Position numbers and translations under genes: made by a program. 35,319 nt of DNA, taken from contig JANQEY010000095.1 in assembly GCA_028278125.1 (NCBI GenBank), positions 1 to 35,319 on the forward strand. Reading direction: 5' to 3'. The notes under the pieces were generated by a model. The model did no database searches, was not told the DNA's origin, and saw only the letters and a list, made by a program, of their open reading frames with translations. Below, piece by piece: positions 8,632 through 17,211 of the stretch. The DNA is from a bacterium. Lineage in GTDB: Bacteria; Electryoneota; Electryoneia; Electryoneales; Electryoneaceae. Each line of letters opens with the position of its first letter. The stretch's first letter is position 1.

Positions 8632-8670
8632 ACGTCGTTGCGAGGTAGCGTAGCGACGAAGCAATCTCAA
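8632..8670 (+). repeat. REP-like palindromic element, copy A
   Basis: The copy runs from GTCGTTGCGAGG through an AGCG/CGAAG core to GCAATCTCAA. The same framework (GTCATTGCGAGCG...GAAGCAATCTC) recurs at 30394-30436 and, inverted, at 35227-35256. A matching inverted fragment at 8748-8768 makes this a composite with opposite orientations, as in BIME-type intergenic repeats. Confidence 0.75.
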
Positions 8671-8747
8671 ATTATTTATCTTTATATTTCACCAAGGTTG
8701 CTTTGTTGGTGGGTAACTACTCCCACCGAGCTGCACTGACGTTTCGG

Positions 8748-8768
8748 TTCGCTTCGCTCGCAAAGTCA
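8748..8768 (-). repeat. REP-like element, inverted partial copy A'
   Basis: On the minus strand this reads TGACTTTGCGAGCGAAGCGA, close to the head of copy A and copy B. Between A and A' lies a small hairpin, GGTGGG/CCCACC (8708-8727). The region 8554-8800 shows no gene; it holds only these repeats. Confidence 0.6.
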
Positions 8769-8800
8769 CACTAACCTATTTATTCTATAAAGAATTCAAC

Positions 8801-10609
8801 CTATTTCACCAGCACAACCTTCCTAATTTCGTTCATCTTACCCGGTACAGTCGACCTGACTAAATAAATCCCACTGGCTAGATGATTTGCATCGAAAGTG
8901 AATGAATGATACCCTGCACTTTGTGTTCCATTCGCCAGCATAGAAACTAATTGTCCACGGACATTATAGACACTGACATTCAATTCGGTAGCTTCCGGCA
9001 AAGCTACACTGATGGTTGTCGTTGGATTAAACGGATTAGGATAAATATCGCAGATTGCAAACTCATTTGGGATTGAAACATCAGCAACTTCATCCTCTAC
9101 ACCATTGATATCCCAGCATTCGTAATTCCAGTTGGGGAAATTATTTGCTAAAGCCATGCCTTCGAGTTTGACGACTGGGAATTCATCGCTGTCAGTTTCT
9201 CCTTCATTAGTTGTGAAGGTTGCCCTGTACAAATAATCACCGGAAGGAGCAAAACCCGGTACTTCAAGAGTAAGAATTGGTGATTGCAGAGTTTGGTAAG
9301 GTCCAAGCGCGAGGTTGATTGATAATATCGGACCATATACAACCTGGTCCGGGAGAACAACTTCGGTAATGAATGTTCCATACAGGGGATATGCCTTAAT
9401 GTTTCTAAGCTCGATATTATACCAGAACGGTCCACCATTTGGATGAACATATACAGGTTCATTAAGTGGAACTATACAGAGCAGCTTAAGCGGATCGGGA
9501 TTTTCGAACCAGAAAACTTCATCATTACCGAAACTTCCAAGAATATCCAATCCAATATCATTGTTTACATCTTCAACCTGGATACAATAAGTAGATGCAT
9601 TCTCGGTATTAACAATATGTTCTGACCATGCGACACCTATCCCGAACTGGTTTTCAAACCAGGCAACATAATTGCCGCCTCCTACAACTACGTCCATATC
9701 GCCATCAAAGTCTAAATCCCCGTAATTAATATCGCTTACGTATACCTCTGCGATCAGATCTTCTGCCCAGCTTGATCCATCACCGTTTACATTCTCCAAC
9801 CAGACTGTTTCTCCATTTACTTCTCTGAGTATATCATTATCACCGTCACCATCCAGATCAGCTGCATCTATTTCAGCCATTAAATTAATATCCAAAGTTT
9901 CAACTATATGTTCCGTCCAACTAATACCATTACCGTTTACATTCTCCCACCAGCTTATCCGCCCATCCTCCATGAAATTCGTCGCATAGACTGATGTAAG
10001 AATATCAAAGTCTGAATCTCCATCGATGTCCAGCGCACAAAAATCCCAAAAATAAGTCGAAATTTCAGCCATAAATGATAGATGTTCCGTCCAACTTGAG
10101 CCATCACCATTATCGTTTTCCCACCAGATTACGGCATGTCCACCCATTGTTAATATATCAAAGTCATTATCACCATCAATATCTACTACGATCACATTTT
10201 GTTGATCATCTGGACCATTTATTGTATGCCAATTCCAGTTTGTACCCATACCATCGGCATTCTCCCACCAATGGACGTTCAGATCCCCCACCGCTGCACC
10301 TATAACATCGGGATCACCATCACCATCTATATCTGCTGAAGCTATAGAGCTTGCCTGGTCCAGAACATCGGTTATATAGTGTTGAGTCCACATCATACCG
10401 GTACCGTCAGTGTTCTCCCACCAGCAGACAAAATCATCAATGTACCCATGCCCAACAACGTCAATGTCATCATCGCCGTCCAAATCACAAGCATCGAGCT
10501 GATAACATTGATTAATTGAGGTATCAATTGTGTATTCAGCCCATCCCTGGGATTGCGATACAACAGGAATAAAAACAACCATAAGAATTAGCAGGATTAG
10601 ATTCTTCAT
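8801..10609 (-). CDS. Secreted FG-GAP/VCBS seven-bladed propeller protein with T9SS sorting domain
   Basis: 602 residues. A signal peptide (MKNLILLILMVVFIPVVSQSQG) is followed by seven repeats. Each has a calcium-type DxDGDxDxD loop and a WWEN or WFEN strand, so a closed integrin-α-like seven-bladed propeller is likely. After it, roughly residues 360-470, comes an uncharacterised β-rich domain beginning PLNEPVYVHPNGGPFWYN. The last 80 residues are a T9SS type A sorting domain (IYPNPFNPTTTISVALP ... SGIYLVRSTV ... RKVVLVK). It should be exported by Sec, carried out by T9SS, and anchored or released; a ligand cannot be predicted. GGAGGGAG lies in front of ATG 10607-10609. The stop is TAG. Confidence 0.9.
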   Translation of the reverse strand: MKNLILLILMVVFIPVVSQSQGWAEYTIDTSINQCYQLDACDLDGDDDIDVVGHGYIDDFVCWWENTDGTGMMWTQHYITDVLDQASSIASADIDGDGDPDVIGAAVGDLNVHWWENADGMGTNWNWHTINGPDDQQNVIVVDIDGDNDFDILTMGGHAVIWWENDNGDGSSWTEHLSFMAEISTYFWDFCALDIDGDSDFDILTSVYATNFMEDGRISWWENVNGNGISWTEHIVETLDINLMAEIDAADLDGDGDNDILREVNGETVWLENVNGDGSSWAEDLIAEVYVSDINYGDLDFDGDMDVVVGGGNYVAWFENQFGIGVAWSEHIVNTENASTYCIQVEDVNNDIGLDILGSFGNDEVFWFENPDPLKLLCIVPLNEPVYVHPNGGPFWYNIELRNIKAYPLYGTFITEVVLPDQVVYGPILSINLALGPYQTLQSPILTLEVPGFAPSGDYLYRATFTTNEGETDSDEFPVVKLEGMALANNFPNWNYECWDINGVEDEVADVSIPNEFAICDIYPNPFNPTTTISVALPEATELNVSVYNVRGQLVSMLANGTQSAGYHSFTFDANHLASGIYLVRSTVPGKMNEIRKVVLVK

Positions 10610-10746
10610 TTTCTCCCTCCCTGTAATTTGGCTAATAGCAAATACAATTTGAACTAATAGATATTGAATGTAATAAAAGGATTATCAGCGTGACACTAAT
10701 ATTCCAAAAAATCCAAAATAGTTGCTTGCAATTTCTAAAATTAAAA

Positions 10747-10770
10747 ACCCGGAACTTTTCCATTCCGGGT
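10747..10770 (-). terminator. Terminator after the cupin gene
   Basis: Read on the minus strand: ACCCGGAA, a loop, TTCCGGGT, then TTTTTAATTTT. It lies 42 bases beyond the cupin stop and separates that gene from the propeller gene downstream. Confidence 0.85.
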
Positions 10771-10812
10771 GGTTGAGTCGGGAAACATTTTCATGTCCTA
10801 CTGATACATAAT

Positions 10813-11178
10813 TCAAATATGTTCAAGTTTGTTCGCTTCAATCGTATAATCGTGGTCAACATTTCCTGTATTACGTGTTGAGTCTGGTTCAAAAAGCAGG
10901 ACACTGGTTATGTTTTCGGAGACCGGTTTGTGTTCAACTCCCCGGGGTACGATACAATATTCTCCCTCTTCCAATGTCACAATTTTATCGCGGAAATGAA
11001 GATCAAAATTTCCTTCGAGGACAAGAAACATCTCATCTTCGTTATCATGCTTGTGCCAGACATATTCACCCTGGAACTTGACAACTTTGACATATTGACC
11101 GTTGAGTTCACCGATAACCTTCGGTTTCCATAGATCGTTGAATGAATCCAGTTTTGCCTTAAGGTTTACTTTTACCAT
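10813..11178 (-). CDS. Small single-domain cupin protein
   Basis: 121 residues forming one conserved-barrel cupin. Motif 1 is YVWHKHDNEDEMFLVLEG (metal ligands H, H and E) and motif 2 is GEYCIVPRGVEHKP with the third histidine. Such proteins bind Fe, Mn or Zn and act as dioxygenases, isomerases or ligand-binding proteins; the reaction cannot be assigned here. No signal peptide is present, so it is cytosolic, unlike its secreted neighbours. I start it at ATG 11176-11178 (MVKVNLKAK), with AGGTG seven bases upstream. The longer frame to 11256 would run back through the terminator of the upstream gene. It sits between two propeller genes on the same strand but in its own transcription unit. Confidence 0.88.
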   Translation of the reverse strand: MVKVNLKAKLDSFNDLWKPKVIGELNGQYVKVVKFQGEYVWHKHDNEDEMFLVLEGNFDLHFRDKIVTLEEGEYCIVPRGVEHKPVSENITSVLLFEPDSTRNTGNVDHDYTIEANKLEHI

Positions 11179-11200
11179 TGTAGTCACCTGTTTGTCAAAT

Positions 11201-11226
11201 AGAAAACCCGTGAGATTTCTCACGGG
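11201..11226 (-). terminator. Terminator after the second propeller gene
   Basis: Read on the minus strand: CCCGTGAG, a loop of four, CTCACGGG, then TTTTCTATTTG. It stands between this propeller gene (stop at 11259) and the cupin start (11178), so the cupin depends on readthrough or on a promoter inside this short interval. Confidence 0.88.
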
Positions 11227-11258
11227 CAATATAGATCGAGTACAACTTATCAGCAAGT

Positions 11259-13400
11259 TTATTTAACCAACACAATCTTCCTGGTTTCCGTACCATATCC
11301 ACGCGTTTCCATTCTCACAAAATAGATGCCGCTGGCGACGTTGTCCCCGTTAAAAACAAACGAGTGGTAGCCCTCCGAGTAATTTCCCTCGGCAAGGGTA
11401 GCTGTAGTTCGTCCAGTAATATCGAAAACAGACAAACTGATATCCATTTTTTCAGGCAGGCTGACAGAGATATTAGTAGTGCCATTAAAGGGGTTTGGAT
11501 ACGCCGGAGAAAGTTCAAGCTTATTCGGTATCAATAGAACTGTTTCCCCATCATCCGAACTACCGATATCCCTGATATTCCATTCCGTGCTGAACCTTTC
11601 AACAATATCCGGATCATCGTAGTGCAGCGGTGCTTCATTTGGCAGTTTCTCGAAAGTAAACTGATCCTCCCAAACAGCGTCCGGGTATAAACCAACCTTA
11701 GAAACAAATGTATTTATCCCTTCAGGTGTCAGGAACGGTACAGATGTAACCGGCTCCATCCATAACGCACTGTAGCCGTTTATACGGATACCGTTTTCAA
11801 GATCATAAGGTCCAACAGTATTTCCAGCAGGAGTTATAATTTCTATCCATGAATCAAAAAATGTTACGATGTCCGTGTTATTCCTGACTTTTGCTTCCCA
11901 GTAGATAAGCCCGCCAAGAGGAGATATTACAATCGGTTCATTCAGAGGTTCACAACCTGATTTAAGGTCAGGAATCTGAAACTCCTCCAGGATTGTAAAA
12001 GTTTCGCTGACATCGGTAATATCTTCATTTTCCAGGCTGGTGATAAATATCCGGTAACCATTATCAATTGGCACATCTTCAGGTATAGTCCACAAATAGC
12101 TTCCATCACTGGGAGTATCTTCATCAATTGAGAATTGAAATTGTTGGTTCCGAAAGAGATCTATTCTCACGTTTTCATCAATATTATCAACCCAGGTTAT
12201 TTCATATGTCTCACCAAGTTCCCAGTAGTCTTCACTTGTGGGACTGGATATAATGATACTCTCCTGGTTACGGTACCATGAAACCTTACTGTTCCTGCTG
12301 GTAGCCGAAAGAACATCAAGGTCGTCATCTGCATCAAGATCGGCAGCAATCACAGATCGGCAGCCTTCAGCTATGTACGATATATAATACGGTTCTGAAT
12401 AATTGGCTTCACCGTCCATATTTTCAAACCAGGCAATGTAATCGTCTATAAATGATCCGGCCAGGAGGTCAATATCCCCATCATTTTCCATATCAACCGG
12501 ATAGAGAGTATAGATGTTATTTATTTCAGTACTTATAACCTGTTGTGGTCCAAAAGATCCCAAACCATCAATATTTTCATACCAGGCGATTTTATCGTCA
12601 TCTCCGGATGCTGAAATCACATCCAGGTCACCATCCGAGTCGACATCAGCAGCGGACGCAGTCCGTGCAAAATCCGCTTCCAGTGTAAGAACCTGTTCGT
12701 CGCCAAATGTCCCCAAACCATCAATATTCTCATACCAGGCGATTTTATCATCATAACACGAAGCTGAGATCACATCGAGGTCTTCATCACCATCCAGGTC
12801 ACCGGTAGACACCCACTGAGCACCATCCGCATTATCAGTAATTTCTATCAAATCGCTGAAAGTACCCAGGCTGTCGGTATTTTCAAACCATGCGATCAGA
12901 TCATTTGCCAGGGACGCAAACAAGACATCCATATCCCCATCGCCATCAATATCAGCAGATGTTACAGCCCTGGCGCCAAGAGCCTGGTCAGTGAGGATAT
13001 TCATTTCACCGAAATTGCCGAGACCGTCAGTATTCTCATACCAGGCAATTTCATTATCAAAATATGCTGCTGAGATAACATCCAGGTCACCGTCACTGTC
13101 CAGGTCAGCTGTAAATACAGACCTTGCTCCATCAGCCTCTGAAGTAATTATCTGTCGTACACCGAAGGTTCCGAGACCATCCAGGTTCTCATGCCAGGAG
13201 ACGGTACTGTCACCAAATGAGGCTGATAAAACATCGAGGTCCCCATCATCATCGATATCAGCGGCGCAGACTGATTTAGCAGATATAGCCTGTGGGGTTA
13301 TTGTAATTGGATCACTGAACAAGATATCCTGTGAGAAACCTGATGGAACGATAGTGGTTAAGAGAATAAATATATATACCAGATATAGAAACTTCTTCAT
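11259..13400 (-). CDS. Secreted FG-GAP/VCBS propeller protein with Kre9/KNH-like domain and T9SS sorting domain
   Basis: 713 residues. Signal peptide (MKKFLYLVYIFILLTTIVPSGFSQ), then seven blades of about 51 residues, each with DxDxDGDLDV and W(Y/F/H)EN(L/T/I/M)DGLG. A Ser-Thr-rich Kre9/KNH-type β-sandwich follows (IIISSPTSEDYWELGETYEITWVDN ... YRIFITSLEN). Next is a domain starting PLNEPIVISPLGGLIYWEA, shared with the propeller protein at 8801-10609. The C-terminus is a T9SS type A sorting domain (AYPNPFNGTTNISVSLPE ... SGIYFVRMET ... RKIVLVK). Blades four and five are nearly identical even in DNA. Likely a large extracellular binding protein. ATG 13398-13400 has AGGGA upstream. Confidence 0.9.
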   Translation of the reverse strand: MKKFLYLVYIFILLTTIVPSGFSQDILFSDPITITPQAISAKSVCAADIDDDGDLDVLSASFGDSTVSWHENLDGLGTFGVRQIITSEADGARSVFTADLDSDGDLDVISAAYFDNEIAWYENTDGLGNFGEMNILTDQALGARAVTSADIDGDGDMDVLFASLANDLIAWFENTDSLGTFSDLIEITDNADGAQWVSTGDLDGDEDLDVISASCYDDKIAWYENIDGLGTFGDEQVLTLEADFARTASAADVDSDGDLDVISASGDDDKIAWYENIDGLGSFGPQQVISTEINNIYTLYPVDMENDGDIDLLAGSFIDDYIAWFENMDGEANYSEPYYISYIAEGCRSVIAADLDADDDLDVLSATSRNSKVSWYRNQESIIISSPTSEDYWELGETYEITWVDNIDENVRIDLFRNQQFQFSIDEDTPSDGSYLWTIPEDVPIDNGYRIFITSLENEDITDVSETFTILEEFQIPDLKSGCEPLNEPIVISPLGGLIYWEAKVRNNTDIVTFFDSWIEIITPAGNTVGPYDLENGIRINGYSALWMEPVTSVPFLTPEGINTFVSKVGLYPDAVWEDQFTFEKLPNEAPLHYDDPDIVERFSTEWNIRDIGSSDDGETVLLIPNKLELSPAYPNPFNGTTNISVSLPEKMDISLSVFDITGRTTATLAEGNYSEGYHSFVFNGDNVASGIYFVRMETRGYGTETRKIVLVK
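12559..12755 (-). repeat. Near-identical tandem blade repeat inside the propeller gene
   Basis: Two stretches of about 44 bases, 12559-12602 and 12712-12755, are almost identical with a period of 153 bases, exactly 51 codons. They encode the repeated DDKIAWYENIDGLG strand. This suggests a recent duplication or conversion of one propeller blade. Confidence 0.8.
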
Positions 13401-13644
13401 GTTTAATCCCTGACAATCAATTACTTATAGAACGAAAAAATAATATTATATACTTTGAAATAAAAGCCCGTTTTGTATATTTTGGATAATAGTTTTACGA
13501 TAGAACTCTAGAGACATTCTCTAATCCCCGAATATATTTACACTTGGTTGATTTTCACATGATCTGTGTCACCAGAGCAAACTATTTGTGAAATACTAGC
13601 CAGGAATATTCAGCTTGTAATATCTATGACTATCTCCAAAACAA

Positions 13645-14106
13645 TCATGAAACATCCGGCATCAGTGCCCACTTTATGTACCAGTATTGATCGTTTTCAT
13701 CCTTGTCCAGGCATACAATCCCACCATTTTGAAATTTGAATATTTTCAGGTCAGGATTACCCGTTGTTAAATATGATGCCATTCTTTCCATGAACGGGAG
13801 ATGCCCTACGTACATATAACCTGATCTCGGTTCAAGTTGATCAGCTATCTATGAAACATCATCCAGGGGATTTATACCATCAAGTTTACTGACGCCGTTT
13901 TCCGGATTCAGGTGATCAGCAAAGATCGTCGCTGTTTGAGACGCCCTTTTCTTACCACTATTATATATTTTTGAAACTTCTATCCCTTTTTCAGCAGCAA
14001 GTGCGGCGATAATGTTGACTGTCCCAAATCCTTCTCCGGATAATCCCTTCTCAGGATCAACATCCTTTGGGTGGCAAACACCGTGCTGTACCAGGTATAT
14101 GGACAT
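13645..14106 (-). pseudogene. sixA: sixA-like phosphohistidine phosphatase, interrupted by one in-frame amber codon
   Basis: ATG 14104-14106 has a good GAGGTG site and opens MSIYLVQHGVCHPKDVDPEKGLS, with the catalytic QHG of SixA-type histidine phosphatases and KKRASQTA. After 85 codons there is a TAG (13849-13851). The same frame then continues for 67 codons with the rest of the family: IADQLEP, YMYVGHLPFMERMASYL (second catalytic His), FQNGGIVCLD, to a TGA at 13645-13647. Without the TAG it would be a normal protein of about 153 residues. A C-to-T change in a CAG codon would explain it. TAG ends several intact genes here, so recoding is unlikely. The gene follows the CotH gene by 37 bases on the same strand. 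Alternatives are a sequencing error or a recent nonsense mutation. Confidence 0.88.
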
Positions 14107-14143
14107 GTTTCACCTCACTTCCGGATTAATCAGGATAGGCGTC

Positions 14144-17100
14144 TCATTTCATTTTCAGCATTTTAAAGTATTTAGTTCCGATATCCTGTTCAATTTTACA
14201 TATATATATCCCTGTGGCTAAGTGCATACCATTATTGTCCTTAGAATACCAATAGATTGAATGTACCATATTACCTCTCAAACCTTCCAGTCTACGGGAA
14301 TAAACTTTCTGTCCCATAATATTGTAGATATCCATTTGCACCTCAGAACCGTATGCAAGGTAAAAATCAATGACTGTTCCATCGTTAAATGGATTGGGAT
14401 GATTACCGGCAAACAGGAAACTGGAAGGTATATCCTTTACATTTGAATCCTGAACATCCGAGTAATATTCAACCAGGCCGATATCCACATAATCAACGTC
14501 TCCCCCGCCCGAGTTAGGGATCGAATCAAAATCCACCCTGATAAAATAATCCATATCTGTTGGCGGATGGAGCGTTTCTATTGGGGCCAGTGTATCTCCT
14601 TCATTTTCTATCACTCTATCCAGCGATCCAAATCCCGCGTCAATTAAAGGTGAACCCGCCATGGGCGTATAGTCACCTCCATCCGGGTCAGCCAAGCGCG
14701 GATCTTCATTAATGTTACCTTCTCCCTGAAAAACAACCTCGGACGAGATACAGTTATACTCTGCATCGAGAACCGATTGAGGATCATCTGAGATATCTTC
14801 ATTATTGTTCCAGATGATATTGTTTCTCAGAAATACAAGACCTCCATCTGCTGAATTTTCCAGTGCCACTCCCATCTCACTGTCCGCAAAATAATTATTC
14901 CACACATCAACCCTGCATGAGTCTTTCACACCTAAAGCTTCGCCACATTCAAGCACAATATTATTATCTACATATATATGATGAGATCCCGAACCGATAT
15001 TAATTCCCTTATCAGCACAACCTTCTACATAGTTCCTTGATACCCTTGCGTATAGAACATTATCCAGGTCAATCCCGTCATCACCACATCCATAAAACCA
15101 GTTGCCGGTTATTTCAGATTGTGATGTCCCTGCAAGATCGAGCAGGTCAATATGAGCTCCCTCCAGCGGACCATTTTTAATAGTATTTGCCCTGAATACT
15201 AACCTTCCGCCTCCTATCCTGACGACATCAGGATGAACACCGTAAAGTTCAAGGTAGTCGGGATTATTTGAGAACCAGGACATTGTCGTCCTGTCAATAT
15301 GGGCATCACCTGATCGAACACGGACAGCGCCGGCGGCACCATGGCTGAGGTTACAATCAAACATCATTAAAGTGCCATCCTCAACCTGTATCATAGCTCC
15401 CGGTGCCACACCATTCAGGCTGTCGCCCGCACCGCTGAAATTGCAAAACTCAAAGGCAAGAACTCTATCGTCACCGGAAGCCGAGATAACTCCCCAGGGA
15501 GTATTCTCATCCAACCGGTCAAAGTATATCGAATCCTGTCTGGTGCCCGAGGCAAATAGGTCACCTCCAACATCTATACTTCTCCCTGCTCCGACAAGAA
15601 CAGTTACTCCAGGATTGATAGTCAGATCAGCATCCGGATAGATATTTAAACCCAGTGGAAGAAGATACGGACTGCCATCAACAGTCCAGGTTGTCGACTC
15701 CTGCACGGGATTTATCACCCATGTTCCTGATGTTGTATCGCCCTCCACTTGAGCAACAACATGATTCCTGAGGCATTGTGTACGATCACCATCTTCGTTG
15801 AGAGCGTTAACACGGAAATACCACAGGCTGTTAAAAAGATTCGTAAACTGGTAGGAATTTTCCTGGATATCATTGATCACATTACTGGTAGTGTCGAGGG
15901 CAATAAAGTCTGAATCGTAGAGAATTTCGTAGTTTACGGTTGATCCGTCAGCGATATCTGATTCATCCCAGGTCAAAGTAACGCTTGAATTTTCCACTCC
16001 CGGTTGATGAAGGTCAAAAGGTAACGGCCATGTTTCAAGCTGCTCATTAATTTTTGCCTTCCTCCCTTCGACAATGGTGCCAAATTGACTCAACCTGTCG
16101 AAAAAATCTTCCAGGCTGTATTGCTTCAAAGTATCTTCATCAACTGCATCCTCTAATAACGATTCCAGCTCAAAGGTTATCTCATCATAATATTCTTCAG
16201 TAAATAGACTGTCGCCAATTCCCCCTATCTGTTCTACTATCAGTTCTCGCATTTGAGGATCAGTCCAGCATTTGCTGATAAGGGTGTTGTTTTTATCATG
16301 TGATTGATGCCCGCATCGATAGTAGCGCCACATGATATAATTATTCCAGTATACGTAAGTTCCATCCATATCCCAGGGCATCATGTGCCAGATTCCACCC
16401 GGATCTATATCATGTACCAGGTAATAATTATGGTAGTAAGTTGAACCGTTCGCGATGAGTGAATTAACAGCGATAATGCGTGCCAGCTCAGTACGATTAA
16501 AGTATTCAGGCAGTTCTTCATAGAAAGAATCTGTAGTATCGAGCCAATCAATTAATTCGACCAGCTCATCGTAACCGGTATCAACATTTTCTTTTTTATC
16601 CCAGTCTAATTCAAAATCATCATCAGGGTTGAGGTAACATGCCGGTTGATCGGCCTTGAATACGGATGCATCATCAGGCAAATCAACAAAACCCAGGTAA
16701 TGCCGATCTACCTGTTCAACATCGAGATACAAACCGTAATAAATATCATTTACGTATAACCGTACATACCAGGTTGAACTAGCGTATAATCCGGCAAGAT
16801 GAAACAGATCATATGCCAGGTATTCCCTGGCAAAACTTGGATCTGAGTACTCCGAAACCAGGTTAATCTTGTCCCGGATTCTGCCTGCATCATTAAACCG
16901 GTTGTCACCATCAAAGTTGATTTTGAATGACTTTTTCGGGTAATAGAGGCTGGATTCACCACGCAGCCGTATCCTGGCATCATCGTAATTCTCGCCCTCG
17001 TACTCAAAGGAACAATCGATGTAGTCATTCTGATCCGGATTTTCCATCAGGAACTGGAATTCACCCGGATCACATGAAACGTTATAAATTCTGAGTTCTT

Positions 17101-17182
17101 GCGATATAGAAATCGAGTAAAACGATATTAATATTAGAAATAAGATTAATAAGTTCCGCGATATTTTGTAGGTAAAGATCAC
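14144..17182 (-). CDS. Secreted CotH-kinase protein with FnIII, parallel β-helix and T9SS sorting domain
   Basis: 1012 residues. After a signal peptide, about residues 30-390 form a CotH-family atypical kinase: RIRLRGESS, YPKKSFKINFD (82-91), YLDVEQVD, and IWHMMPWDMDGTY with the WDMD motif at 270-273. CotH proteins phosphorylate secreted proteins, known from spore coat proteins. Next comes a fibronectin type III domain (LTWDESDIADGSTVNYEI), then a right-handed parallel β-helix of the pectate-lyase type (about 500-860; repeated N/D-rich coils such as GDDGIDLDN). It ends in a T9SS type A sorting domain (NHPNPFNDGTVIDF ... TGIYICKIEQD). The start is GTG 17180-17182 with GAGGTG upstream; no ATG fits. 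It lies 29 bases after the upstream CotH gene and before the broken sixA, so the three form an operon. Confidence 0.9.
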   Translation of the reverse strand: MIFTYKISRNLLILFLILISFYSISISQELRIYNVSCDPGEFQFLMENPDQNDYIDCSFEYEGENYDDARIRLRGESSLYYPKKSFKINFDGDNRFNDAGRIRDKINLVSEYSDPSFAREYLAYDLFHLAGLYASSTWYVRLYVNDIYYGLYLDVEQVDRHYLGFVDLPDDASVFKADQPACYLNPDDDFELDWDKKENVDTGYDELVELIDWLDTTDSFYEELPEYFNRTELARIIAVNSLIANGSTYYHNYYLVHDIDPGGIWHMMPWDMDGTYVYWNNYIMWRYYRCGHQSHDKNNTLISKCWTDPQMRELIVEQIGGIGDSLFTEEYYDEITFELESLLEDAVDEDTLKQYSLEDFFDRLSQFGTIVEGRKAKINEQLETWPLPFDLHQPGVENSSVTLTWDESDIADGSTVNYEILYDSDFIALDTTSNVINDIQENSYQFTNLFNSLWYFRVNALNEDGDRTQCLRNHVVAQVEGDTTSGTWVINPVQESTTWTVDGSPYLLPLGLNIYPDADLTINPGVTVLVGAGRSIDVGGDLFASGTRQDSIYFDRLDENTPWGVISASGDDRVLAFEFCNFSGAGDSLNGVAPGAMIQVEDGTLMMFDCNLSHGAAGAVRVRSGDAHIDRTTMSWFSNNPDYLELYGVHPDVVRIGGGRLVFRANTIKNGPLEGAHIDLLDLAGTSQSEITGNWFYGCGDDGIDLDNVLYARVSRNYVEGCADKGINIGSGSHHIYVDNNIVLECGEALGVKDSCRVDVWNNYFADSEMGVALENSADGGLVFLRNNIIWNNNEDISDDPQSVLDAEYNCISSEVVFQGEGNINEDPRLADPDGGDYTPMAGSPLIDAGFGSLDRVIENEGDTLAPIETLHPPTDMDYFIRVDFDSIPNSGGGDVDYVDIGLVEYYSDVQDSNVKDIPSSFLFAGNHPNPFNDGTVIDFYLAYGSEVQMDIYNIMGQKVYSRRLEGLRGNMVHSIYWYSKDNNGMHLATGIYICKIEQDIGTKYFKMLKMK

Positions 17183-17211
17183 ATACCACCTCTAAAATAC
17201 AATAAATCAAA

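Noticed and set aside
12991..13413. Plus-strand frame opposite the propeller repeats
   Set aside because: Its repeated SRSPS-like residues mirror the DxDGD repeats of the real gene on the other strand.
13849..13851. Amber recoding in this genome
   Set aside because: TAG ends intact genes here (UMF1 transporter, lipA, two propeller genes), so it is read as stop.
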